Below, in pieces: positions 17,729 through 24,568 of a stretch of 64,000 nucleotides of DNA. This DNA comes from Bacillus salacetis. Its GTDB lineage: Bacteria > Bacillota > Bacilli > Bacillales > Bacillaceae_B. The notes beneath the pieces were generated by a model that did no database searches, was not told the DNA's origin, and worked only from the letters and a program-made list of their open reading frames with translations. The position numbers were made by a program, and so were the translations under genes. Where the stretch lies: NCBI RefSeq assembly GCF_003581585.1, contig NZ_QXIR01000006.1, positions 1 to 64,000 of the forward strand, in the 5' to 3' direction. Within the stretch, counting starts at the first letter, position 1; each line of letters opens with the position of its first letter.

Positions 17729-17940
17729 TAATTCTCGCCTTTAATGCCCTTATAATTGTAGTTGCCCTTCTTAATCTCATTATGTTCGGCTTCGACCGCC
17801 TTACCATAATCAGTCCGCCTGGATTCCTTATCTTTGCAGTTTAAGCAAATGCAATCGGTATTGTACATGGACATAATCCGTCCACTTTTTAAGCTGCCGC
17901 CACAGCGATCACAATGTGTTTGTGAGAAAAATTTATCCAT
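17728..17940 (-). CDS. Small zinc-ribbon protein
   Basis: 70 residues with two Cys pairs (CDRCGG at about 10-15 and CLNCKD at about 32-37) that form a likely zinc ribbon, followed by a charged tail. Nothing more specific can be said. It overlaps the upstream gene by 8 bases, so it belongs to the same small operon. Confidence 0.75.
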   Translation of the reverse strand: MDKFFSQTHCDRCGGSLKSGRIMSMYNTDCICLNCKDKESRRTDYGKAVEAEHNEIKKGNYNYKGIKGEN

Positions 17941-18181
17941 CTTGCTTCACCTCAGAACTGTACTTCTTTCTAGTTTCCTGAATGAATATTTCAAGAGCCC
18001 TAGCGTTTGGATCCAAATCCTCTTCACTGTTCCAAAACTGGTCCAGATCCTCTAGCAAGTCGAGAATGGTAAGGACTCCTTCTTTAGCATCCGCTTCGCC
18101 AAGGACGACCTCTTTTTCAATGATGGTTGCCTTAAGTCCCTGAATCATTGCTTGGTAGATTTGCTCATTCATTCGGTTCAC
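17933..18181 (-). CDS. Small acidic phage protein of unknown function
   Basis: 82 residues, acidic and almost entirely helical by composition (ILDLLEDLDQFWNSEEDLDPNARAL). No family recognised. Its start overlaps the previous gene by 17 bases and its stop overlaps the zinc-ribbon gene, which supports it as a real coupled gene. Confidence 0.72.
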   Translation of the reverse strand: MNRMNEQIYQAMIQGLKATIIEKEVVLGEADAKEGVLTILDLLEDLDQFWNSEEDLDPNARALEIFIQETRKKYSSEVKQDG

Positions 18182-18917
18182 TCACCTTTCTAAAGGCTCC
18201 GCTTCCTTCAAGGTTTTGTAGTAGCACCTTTCTAGTTGTTTTGTACTCGGGGCCATTCATTCCGAGTCTTATCAGCCAAGTCCTAAAGGCATATTTCGGA
18301 TTGTCATCCTGAGCTCGTTTGAAAGTCGCTCGTTTTTGCTTCTTGGCATTTTTGTTGATGAATGCGGTGAGGTCTTGAAAGGCTGCAATTTTCTCTGAAT
18401 CCAAGTTTTGCGCTGCTAGTTTGATAGTGAATGTTTCTTTTTCAAAATCAAAAGCTACGCCTGGGACCCTCTCAACTCCAAGTTCATCAAGTGCCTTCTT
18501 AAACTCCTCAAATGTACTCATTTCTTTTTCACTCAAATCCTCTGGGAAGGTTTCATCCATCAGCTGCTGGGTTGTTTCAAATGCTTTCAAGATTAGGTGC
18601 TGTTTGCTATAAAGCATGTTTACTAGATTTCTTAATGTGTTTCCGGTGTGGCCCTCAAGCGGGAGCGTTACCTCAATCCCATCCAAATCAAGAACCACTG
18701 GCTGTTCCTCACCTGTTTCTTCTTCAAGCTCTGGCGGATTAGTTATCTCTTCAAAGGTTTTCACTTCTCCGGCTGAGTTTGTAATCGTGCCCTGCCTATC
18801 TATAGTGTAGGTTTCATCCTCGGTTATAATTTCGTAGGCAAAGGTTGGAACGTTTAGATACTTGGGTTTCACTCCTAAAAATTGTCCTAGTTTTTTGACC
18901 ATTTCTTTTCGATCCAT
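18165..18917 (-). CDS. Phage protein of unknown function with basic C-terminal domain
   Basis: 250 residues. The N-terminal 60 residues (EMVKKLGQFLGVKPKYLNVPTFAYEI) and the basic C-terminal part (KKQKRATFKRAQDDNPKYAF, FRTWLIRLGMNG) recur in Firmicute prophages, sometimes annotated 'virulence-related'; I know no proven function. The ATG at 18917 has AGGAGG 8 bases upstream. It lies about 32 bases after the promoter-like element at 18948-18980. The acidic middle (ELEEETGEEQ) may be a linker. Confidence 0.8.
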   Translation of the reverse strand: MDRKEMVKKLGQFLGVKPKYLNVPTFAYEIITEDETYTIDRQGTITNSAGEVKTFEEITNPPELEEETGEEQPVVLDLDGIEVTLPLEGHTGNTLRNLVNMLYSKQHLILKAFETTQQLMDETFPEDLSEKEMSTFEEFKKALDELGVERVPGVAFDFEKETFTIKLAAQNLDSEKIAAFQDLTAFINKNAKKQKRATFKRAQDDNPKYAFRTWLIRLGMNGPEYKTTRKVLLQNLEGSGAFRKVSEPNE

Positions 18918-18947
18918 TTTCACTACCTCCTGTGTTTTGGTGTAGTA

Positions 18948-18980
18948 CATATATCACTCTAAACACAAGTAATAGCAAGT
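18948..18980 (-). promoter_or_regulatory. Promoter-like element, copy 3 of 3
   Basis: Minus strand ACTTGCTATTA, then AGAGTGATATATG; TTGCTA at the -35-like position and an AT-rich ATATAT block 17-18 bases on. Its leader (AACACAGGAGGT) also resembles that of copy 2 (AACACAGGGAGGT). Confidence 0.65.
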
Positions 18981-19042
18981 CATTCCTGATCAAAATGCGT
19001 ATATTTATAGACCAATAGAAAAAGGCCCGTTAAGGCCCCACT

Positions 19043-19357
19043 CTAGTCATTTTCAATTGCTGTATATCTTGGATAACTATAGCCTTCGCAGTTCACTAAA
19101 ACTTTTTCACCTGTATCTTTATTGATCACTCTAATGCAGCGGGCCTCTCGGTTCTCATTCACTCCACCGTCTTCCTCATTGACCCAAGGCTGGTCATTAA
19201 AGAAGTCATTAGCAAAGTTGTGAAAATCGCTGTCTTCTAACTCTATTTCTTTTGTTACGATGTAGCTTTGCCCTCGCTGCCCTCGCTTCATAGCTTCTTC
19301 CGTTATTTCCTTCAGCTCCGCTAGATTACTAACTTTTCTTCCAAACAATGCTTTCAT
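19043..19357 (-). CDS. Small phage protein of unknown function
   Basis: 104 residues. The sequence is hydrophilic, with an N-terminal helix followed by an acidic middle (DSDFHNFANDFFNDQPWVNEED) and a beta-rich C-terminus. It resembles small hypothetical proteins of Firmicute prophages but has no assigned role. It lies close behind the 65-residue gene and ahead of the promoter-like element. Confidence 0.75.
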   Translation of the reverse strand: MKALFGRKVSNLAELKEITEEAMKRGQRGQSYIVTKEIELEDSDFHNFANDFFNDQPWVNEEDGGVNENREARCIRVINKDTGEKVLVNCEGYSYPRYTAIEND

Positions 19358-19363
19358 TCCTCA

Positions 19364-19561
19364 TCACTCCACCTCAACGTATTCCATGATGATTTGGAGG
19401 GCTTCACCATAGGAACTGGACGCCATCACTCGCTCACTTACTTCTTTGACTTGTTCTTCTTTCCCATCTTCTTTTAATGCTCTGCTGACTCGTCCAAGGA
19501 TAGAAAAGATATTACCATCTTCGCCAATAAGTTTGACTGATGGTTTATGGTTTTCTTCCAT
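19364..19561 (-). CDS. Small phage protein (65 residues)
   Basis: Hydrophilic helical protein beginning MEENHKPSVKLIGEDGNIF. The ATG at 19561 is chosen since GGAGG lies 7 bases upstream; the longer frame to 19603 has no ribosome binding site. The FSILGRVSRALKEDGK and EALQIIMEYVEV segments are common in prophage genes next to the methyltransferase. Function unknown. Confidence 0.75.
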   Translation of the reverse strand: MEENHKPSVKLIGEDGNIFSILGRVSRALKEDGKEEQVKEVSERVMASSSYGEALQIIMEYVEVE

Positions 19562-19632
19562 CACTCTGCCTCCAATCTCTTCAAGGTAGTAGCATATTGC
19601 CATACACCTTGAGGTATAGCAACTTTGTTCAT

Positions 19633-20877
19633 CTATAATATTTCATCTAATACAGGTTTAGGAACATCTGAATACGATAGCTTCTCTCCGTCTCTTTCCA
19701 GATAAACATTCGCATCCGTTCCCGCATGCTCGATATACCTTTTGACAATTGCATCTGCATACTTTTCATCCAGTTCAATCGTATAGCAGATTCGGTTGGT
19801 TTGTTCACAAGCCATGAGAGTAGAACCACTCCCGCCAAAAGGATCCAGGACGATGCAATTGCTCATGCTACTGTTTTGAATCGGGTAGGCACACAAGTTA
19901 ACCGGCTTCATCGTTGGATGAAGAACATTCTTCGATGGTCTATCAAAATTCCAAATGGTGCTCTGCTTTCGATCAGCATACCAGTTATGCTTACCATCCT
20001 TTAACCAGCCAAATAAAATCGGTTCATGTTTCCATTGGTATGGACTTCTTCCAAGAACCAGGCTTTGCTTGGCCCAGATGCAAACACCCGATAAGTAAAA
20101 GCCTGCATCTTTGAAAGCCTTTCTAAAGTTGTAACCTTCTGTATCCGCATGGAACACATAGATGGATGCATCCTTTTCCATACTGGTAGCCATATTCTTA
20201 TAGGCTTTGAGTAGGAAATTATAAAACTCATCATCTTTCATGTTATCGTTCTGGATACTGCCTGCTTGTGAAGAGTAATTGACGTTGTACGGCGGGTCCG
20301 TTACAACAAGATTTGCTTTCTGGCCATTCATGAGAACTTGATAAACCTCTGCATCTGTACTGTCCCCACAAACTAAACGATGCCTACCAAGTAACCACAC
20401 GTCACCTTTTTGGGTAATAGCTGGTTCAGCTAATTCCTTTTCAACATCAAAATCGTCTTCCGTAATATCTTTATCATGTACCTCATTAAAAAGCTGGTCG
20501 ATTTCTGGTGGGTCAAAACCTGTGAATGAAACGTCGTAATCCAAGGACTGCAAATCTTGAATAAGGTCTGCTAACAATTCTTTGTTCCATTCACCGCTGA
20601 TTTTATTTAAAGCAATATTCAGCGCTTTTTCTTTTGTCTTATCAATATCGGTGACCACACAATCGATTTCCGTAAAACCTAACGTCTTTAAAACTGTGAT
20701 TCTTTGGTGCCCACCGATCACCGTCATATCCTGGTTAACAATGACAGGTTCTACATAACCAAATTGCTCAATACTATTTTTAATCTTTTCAAATTCACTG
20801 TCTCCCGGCTTAAGCTTTTTTCTTGGGTTATAACTAGCAGGAATTAAATCATCAATCGGCAGCTTTTTAATTTCCAT
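19633..20877 (-). CDS. DNA methyltransferase with N-terminal ParB/sulfiredoxin-like domain
   Basis: 414 residues. Residues 1-100 are a ParB-like domain (LIPASYNPRKKLKPGD, VIGGHQRITVLK). The rest is an amino-methyltransferase: VVTDPPYNVNYS is the catalytic DPPY motif (about residue 195) and VLDPFGGSGSTLMACEQ the SAM-binding FxGxG motif near the C-terminus, giving the beta class order. It methylates adenine N6 or cytosine N4 in DNA. Phage copies usually stand alone and protect DNA or tune gene expression; no restriction gene is present here. The ATG at 20877 has GGAG 8 bases upstream and overlaps the preceding gene by 11 bases. Confidence 0.93.
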   Translation of the reverse strand: MEIKKLPIDDLIPASYNPRKKLKPGDSEFEKIKNSIEQFGYVEPVIVNQDMTVIGGHQRITVLKTLGFTEIDCVVTDIDKTKEKALNIALNKISGEWNKELLADLIQDLQSLDYDVSFTGFDPPEIDQLFNEVHDKDITEDDFDVEKELAEPAITQKGDVWLLGRHRLVCGDSTDAEVYQVLMNGQKANLVVTDPPYNVNYSSQAGSIQNDNMKDDEFYNFLLKAYKNMATSMEKDASIYVFHADTEGYNFRKAFKDAGFYLSGVCIWAKQSLVLGRSPYQWKHEPILFGWLKDGKHNWYADRKQSTIWNFDRPSKNVLHPTMKPVNLCAYPIQNSSMSNCIVLDPFGGSGSTLMACEQTNRICYTIELDEKYADAIVKRYIEHAGTDANVYLERDGEKLSYSDVPKPVLDEIL

Positions 20878-21304
20878 CTTCTTCACTCCAAAATCTAAAT
20901 TTGATATAGCAATCATGGCTACAGAACTTCCGCTTCTTGTTCCCATAACAACTAAAACTTTCCCCGCATTGTGGACACGTATAGTTATAAACGGCAGTTT
21001 CCCTTTTCTTTCGTGCCTGGGGATTTTCATTCCACCAATTTCTGCGACATTCATCAGAACAAAACTTACGAATCCTCCCTCGTCCCTTTTGCTTAAGGAG
21101 TTTACCGCAGGAGGAACAGAGTACATGGTTCTTCATTTGTTCTTTCACATTTAAAGCTACAACTTTTGCATCCCCATCTAGACCATTTTGTTTACAAAAG
21201 ATACGTACAGTATCACGGGATTTCCCCAATACCGCAGCGATCGCTTTATATCCAACTCCTTTAAGCCGCAAGTTATAGATTTGTTGCCTCTCGGCTTCGG
21301 TCAT
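20867..21304 (-). CDS. HTH plus zinc-finger DNA-binding protein
   Basis: 145 residues. The N-terminus is a resolvase/sigma-like helix-turn-helix (IYNLRLKGVGYKAIAAVLGKSRDTVRIFCKQ). It is followed by two treble-clef-type zinc fingers (CSSCGKLL...CSDECR and CPQCGESF...CSHDCY). Such proteins are common in Firmicute phages near the packaging genes, but I know no proven function; a transcription or packaging role is inference. It is coupled to the methyltransferase by an 11-base overlap. Confidence 0.85.
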   Translation of the reverse strand: MTEAERQQIYNLRLKGVGYKAIAAVLGKSRDTVRIFCKQNGLDGDAKVVALNVKEQMKNHVLCSSCGKLLKQKGRGRIRKFCSDECRRNWWNENPQARKKRETAVYNYTCPQCGESFSCYGNKKRKFCSHDCYIKFRFWSEEDGN

Positions 21305-21351
21305 TACTTCTACTCCTTTCTGCGTAAACAGTATTTAAAAGGGCAATAAAA

Positions 21352-21393
21352 AAACGCATTAATCAGCCGTTTAACAAGCTAAAACATGCGTTT
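21352..21393 (-). terminator. Terminator upstream of the HTH-zinc-finger gene
   Basis: Minus strand AAACGCAT and ATGCGTTT pair over a 26-base loop, followed by a run of T (TTTTTTTATTG). It would stop transcripts coming from the HNH side, so the downstream genes need their own promoter or antitermination. Confidence 0.6.
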
Positions 21394-21550
21394 CATCTGC
21401 TTTTTTGTTTTTTGGTTAAAACTGTTAAAACCCAGTCCTATCAAGGGCTGAACACCACTTTTATCATTTCCTCTATCGAACCTTTTCGCAAAATCTAAAG
21501 ATTCCTAAACCCTTACCACTATTAAGATTGGCCACATATTCAAGCCCTCA
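21394..21550. other. Intergenic, no gene seen
   Basis: No convincing coding frame or strong hairpin in this piece between the terminator and the GC-rich candidate cos block. Confidence 0.5.
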
Positions 21551-21554
21551 AAAG

Positions 21555-21640
21555 TAACCCCCCTTGTTTAATTCCGCGAAAATTCACGTAAAGGGGGCGC
21601 GCGGTCGCCATATAAAAGGTTGTAGAGATTTGACCTCCCC
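21555..21640. other. Candidate cos/packaging region
   Basis: Just downstream of the HNH gene, an abrupt GC-rich patch (GGGGGCGCGCGGTCGCC at 21594-21610) flanked by CGCGAAAATTCACG and CCTCCCCTACCCG interrupts an otherwise AT-rich non-coding stretch. In many P27/HNH phages the cos site lies beside the HNH gene, so this is a reasonable location. The overhang cannot be assigned from sequence. Confidence 0.4.
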
Positions 21641-21650
21641 TACCCGTCCA

Positions 21651-22004
21651 TTAAAAAGTGTAGATTGGATACTGATCTTCTGTTCTTGTCTTACGATCAT
21701 GACATCTCTTACACAAAGACTGCCAATTGCTTTCATCCCAGAACAGTCTCTGGTCTCCACGGTGTGGTTTGATGTGGTCAACAACCGTTGCTTGAGTCAG
21801 CTTCCCTTTCTGCTCACAGTGTTTACAAAGAGGGTGGGCGCTTAAGAAACGCTTGCTCGCCTTCCTCCATCGGTTATCATAACCACGCACGGTTGCGTTT
21901 GCTCTATCATCTACATGAAGCTTTGCATGAAACTCACAGTACTTGTCGTCCGCTAACAAAGGACAACCGTTGTGTTTGCATGGCTTCTTTGGTTTCATTG
22001 GCAT
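21651..22004 (-). CDS. HNH endonuclease
   Basis: 118 residues. A zinc-binding Cys cluster (CKHNGCPLLADDKYCEFH at the N-terminus; CKHC..) and the HNH core VVDHIKPHRGDQRLFWDESNWQ...LCKRCHDRKT show the family. In cos phages HNH proteins of this type work with terminase during specific cleavage (established for HK97). The ATG at 22004 has GGAG 9 bases upstream. Here the gene is separated from the terminase genes by about 4 kb, a looser arrangement than the usual HNH-TerS-TerL. Confidence 0.93.
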   Translation of the reverse strand: MPMKPKKPCKHNGCPLLADDKYCEFHAKLHVDDRANATVRGYDNRWRKASKRFLSAHPLCKHCEQKGKLTQATVVDHIKPHRGDQRLFWDESNWQSLCKRCHDRKTRTEDQYPIYTF

Positions 22005-22035
22005 TGCTCTCAACTCCGTTTAATACTATTAACAA

Positions 22036-22063
22036 AGCCCCGAAGGTAAGTCCTTCAAGGGCT
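22036..22063 (-). terminator. Terminator or attenuator before the HNH gene
   Basis: Minus strand AGCCCTTGAAGG pairs with CCTTCGGGGCT with one bulge, then TTTGTTAAT. It lies 32 bases upstream of the HNH start and downstream of a promoter-like pair, so it would attenuate HNH expression. Confidence 0.7.
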
Positions 22064-22111
22064 GTATCATTCTATTTCTATAGCTTATACTCTATCACAG
22101 GAAGAGGGTGG

Positions 22112-22141
22112 CTTATAATGGCTTTTCATGGCGTGTTTCAA
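22112..22141 (-). promoter_or_regulatory. Sigma-A-like promoter before the HNH leader
   Basis: Minus strand TTGAAA (22136-22141), 18-base spacer, TATAAG (22112-22117). A transcript from here would be about 70 bases long if it stopped at the terminator at 22036. Confidence 0.5.
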
Positions 22142-22155
22142 AATCCAAACAAAAA

Positions 22156-22185
22156 ACCCTTAAAGGAACTTGATCCTTCAAGGGT
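22156..22185 (-). terminator. Strong terminator after the sigma-like gene
   Basis: Minus strand ACCCTTGAAGGA pairs over 12 bases with TCCTTTAAGGGT (one G-T), followed by TTTTTTG. It ends the early/replication transcript 20 bases past the sigma-like gene. Confidence 0.9.
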
Positions 22186-22205
22186 GTTGTGAATAATCTT
22201 CTTTT

Positions 22206-22637
22206 TCATATGCATTCCACCGGGCTACTTTCTAATCGTTCCGTTGCTTCTTTCAATGCCTTCCGATGCAACCGATAAACCCATCGCACATCATAACCCA
22301 TGATGGCAGCGACTTCTTCCCAGGTACTCCCACCAAGATAACGTAGCTCAAGGAGTAAACGATGGGAGGGATTCTCGATTTCAGAAACGAAGGTAGCCAA
22401 CTCACGTTTTAAATCAATTAATTGATCAATGTCGCCATTGATTTCTTCCTCTAGGCTCATTAACTTAACGAGAGCAGTTTCCATCGGTGATTGCTGTTTC
22501 GTACTTTGAACCTTATCATCCTGAAGGACGGATGTTGTTTTTAAAGCAAGGTCTCGTAACATCGCAACTTGTTCAAGTTTACTGTTTATTCTTTGATCAA
22601 GCTGAAAAGCCTGGGATAAATATTCTTTTGCATCCAC
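22206..22637 (-). CDS. Sigma-70 region-4-like phage transcription factor (DUF1492/ArpU type)
   Basis: 143 residues. The N-terminal half is coiled coil; the C-terminal 50 residues (LELRYLGGSTWEEVAAIMGYDVRWVYRLHRKALKEA) are a sigma region-4-type helix-turn-helix. Proteins of this type at the end of the early region are thought to switch on late genes in Firmicute phages. It is therefore one of two candidates, with the 145-residue protein at 31420, for recognising the three shared promoter-like elements. That link is inference. Confidence 0.85.
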   Translation of the reverse strand: MDAKEYLSQAFQLDQRINSKLEQVAMLRDLALKTTSVLQDDKVQSTKQQSPMETALVKLMSLEEEINGDIDQLIDLKRELATFVSEIENPSHRLLLELRYLGGSTWEEVAAIMGYDVRWVYRLHRKALKEATERLESSPVECI

Positions 22638-22657
22638 CGTCGATTCCTCCTGTCATT

Positions 22658-24037
22658 CTATCCATGGGGTAAACCCTCTTTATATTGATTCATTCTTGCT
22701 TTGACCGCTTCCATTAATGCCGCTTGGCTTACGTCTTTATCTTCCAGTGCTTTCATCACTCGTTCATCAATGGTGTCTTTGGCAATGATGTGGTGAATCA
22801 CGACCGATTGTTTTTGACCTTGTCGCCATAATCTTGCATTTGCTTGTTGGTAAAGTTCAAGACTCCAAGTGAGTCCAAACCAGATAATGATATTTCCACC
22901 CGTTTGAAGGTTAAGCCCATGACCAGCAGATGCTGGGTGGGCTAACAAAACTTGAACCTTCCCTTGATTCCAATCCTTGATATCTTGATCTGTTTGAAGG
23001 ATCCTCGGCTTTAGTTTCTTTAAATGCTTTAAAATCCTGTCCTTATCATGCTGATAACCATAAAACACAAGAACCGGATTTCCGTTAGCTGTTTCAATCA
23101 ATTCATCCAATGCTTTTAATTTTTCATCATGAATTGGTTTCACTTCTCCGTCTTCATCGTAAACAGCGCCATTTGCCATTTGTAATAATTTATTAGCAAG
23201 GACGGCAGCGGAACCAGCCAAGACATCCGCTTCTTCGATTGATAAAATGAGTTCTTTTTCTAATCGGTCATACTGCTCCTTCGCTTTCATAGGAAGTTCC
23301 ACCGAAATCACATTGTTGATTCGGTCTGGCAGCTCGAGGTAATCCTTGGCCTTCATACTCACACAAATATCAGAAAGCCTTTCATGTATTGCGTCTTCCG
23401 CTCCCTCTTTTAATTTCCAAGTATAGACAATCATTTGATTTCGTTTATCCGGTAAGAAATATTTCTCACGATATCCTGTGACTGTTTTACCCAGTCGTTC
23501 TCCGCCGTCTAGCAAGTAAATCTGTGGCCACAAATCAATCAAACTGTTTGGTGCAGGTGTTCCAGTTAAACCGACCATTCTTTTGATAAAGGGCCTCACC
23601 TTTTTTAAGGCTTTGAACCGCTGGGCCTTCGAGGATTTAAAGCTGGACAACTCATCAATTACTACCATGTCAAATGGCCAGTCCGAATCAAATCGTTCTA
23701 CAAGCCATGTTACGTTTTCACGATTGATGATGTAGATGTCAGCTTTTCTATATAAAGCAGCAACCCTTTGCTTTTCATTGCCGAGCACTTTGGAAATTCG
23801 GAGCCCTTTCAAATGATCCCACTTTTCCACTTCTTCCTCCCAAGTCGTACTAGCAACTCGAAGCGGTGCAATAACGAGAACTTTCGCCACATCGAAGTAG
23901 TCATACATCAGTTCCAAAATCGCTGTCAGGGTTGCTATTGATTTCCCCATTCCCATTTCGAGGAAAAGAGCTGATTTCTTTTTATCAATAATCCATTGGG
24001 TGGCATAAGCCTGGTAATGATACGGTTTATATTTCAA
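22658..24037 (-). CDS. SNF2-family DEAD/DEAH helicase
   Basis: 459-residue superfamily 2 ATPase. Walker A is GMGKS (about residue 30) in ALFLEMGMGKSIATL; the DEAD-box equivalent is VVIDELSSFK; motif III is GLTGTPAPNS; and the C-terminal RecA fold has ARLWRQGQKQSVVIHH (motif VI). Phage copies act in replication or recombination, remodelling DNA. It overlaps the VRR-NUC gene by 4 bases, as in many phages, suggesting that the two work together. Confidence 0.95.
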   Translation of the reverse strand: MKYKPYHYQAYATQWIIDKKKSALFLEMGMGKSIATLTAILELMYDYFDVAKVLVIAPLRVASTTWEEEVEKWDHLKGLRISKVLGNEKQRVAALYRKADIYIINRENVTWLVERFDSDWPFDMVVIDELSSFKSSKAQRFKALKKVRPFIKRMVGLTGTPAPNSLIDLWPQIYLLDGGERLGKTVTGYREKYFLPDKRNQMIVYTWKLKEGAEDAIHERLSDICVSMKAKDYLELPDRINNVISVELPMKAKEQYDRLEKELILSIEEADVLAGSAAVLANKLLQMANGAVYDEDGEVKPIHDEKLKALDELIETANGNPVLVFYGYQHDKDRILKHLKKLKPRILQTDQDIKDWNQGKVQVLLAHPASAGHGLNLQTGGNIIIWFGLTWSLELYQQANARLWRQGQKQSVVIHHIIAKDTIDERVMKALEDKDVSQAALMEAVKARMNQYKEGLPHG

Positions 24038-24312
24038 GGGCTCATCTCCTCCAGCATTCGATCGACCGCCTCGTAGCTATCAATCTTATAAACTTTAAAT
24101 CCTAATGCTTCCAGCTGTTTCTTCCTTTTTTGCTGTAAGGCTCGTAGCCTCTTAGCCGGTGCCTTTAATTCCACAAAAGCAATCCTTGAACCATGAAAGA
24201 GCACCAACCGGTCTGGCACCCCAGCAAAACCGGGCGACACAAGTTTTAATGCTAACCCACCATTTTCGTTTACTTTCTTTTTTAGCCTTTTCTCGACACT
24301 CACTTCATTCAT
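24034..24312 (-). CDS. VRR-NUC domain nuclease
   Basis: 92 residues. PD-(D/E)XK-type nuclease: GVPDRLVLF and FVELKAP give the catalytic Asp, Glu and Lys. The stand-alone VRR-NUC proteins of phages are structure-specific nucleases probably acting on replication or recombination intermediates. Coupled to the SNF2 helicase by ATGA-type overlap. Confidence 0.94.
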   Translation of the reverse strand: MNEVSVEKRLKKKVNENGGLALKLVSPGFAGVPDRLVLFHGSRIAFVELKAPAKRLRALQQKRKKQLEALGFKVYKIDSYEAVDRMLEEMSP

Positions 24313-24335
24313 CTATCGGTCACCCCTAAAATAAA

Positions 24336-24568
24336 TGTTTACAGTTAAAACTCAGTATTCATAAGGCTTTCAACCTTCTCGTAAACAAGTAAACATAAAA
24401 ATTGTTAATCTATACATATATGGCTATTAGGGTGTATAGGTTATATATGTTATTCTCTATTTCTTCTAATATAGATATAGTTGTTTATCATGTTTACAAA
24501 GTATATAGATAGAGGATATAAGGAGTTGGTTGTTAACAATAAATTGATTTCAAAGTTTACGTGTTTAC
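24336..24568. other. Candidate phage replication origin with TGTTTAC repeats
   Basis: A 250-base AT-rich gap inside the replication module holds five exact TGTTTAC/GTAAACA heptamers (24336, 24381, 24389, 24491 and 24562) plus near copies at 24482 and 24554. The outer pairs GTAAACAAGTAAACAT (24381) and AAGTTTACGTGTTTAC (24553) form a 16-base inverted repeat with 14 matches, flanking about 155 bases of very AT-rich DNA. This is iteron-like. It could instead be a control region for the nuclease/helicase genes. Confidence 0.5.

Noticed and set aside
17625-17807. 60-codon minus-strand frame near the zinc-ribbon gene
   Set aside because: Overlaps two better supported genes and a promoter-like element; no ribosome binding site.
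19633-20877. A restriction-modification or phage-defence system
   Set aside because: The methyltransferase lies in the middle of the phage late region and no restriction or other defence gene is next to it.
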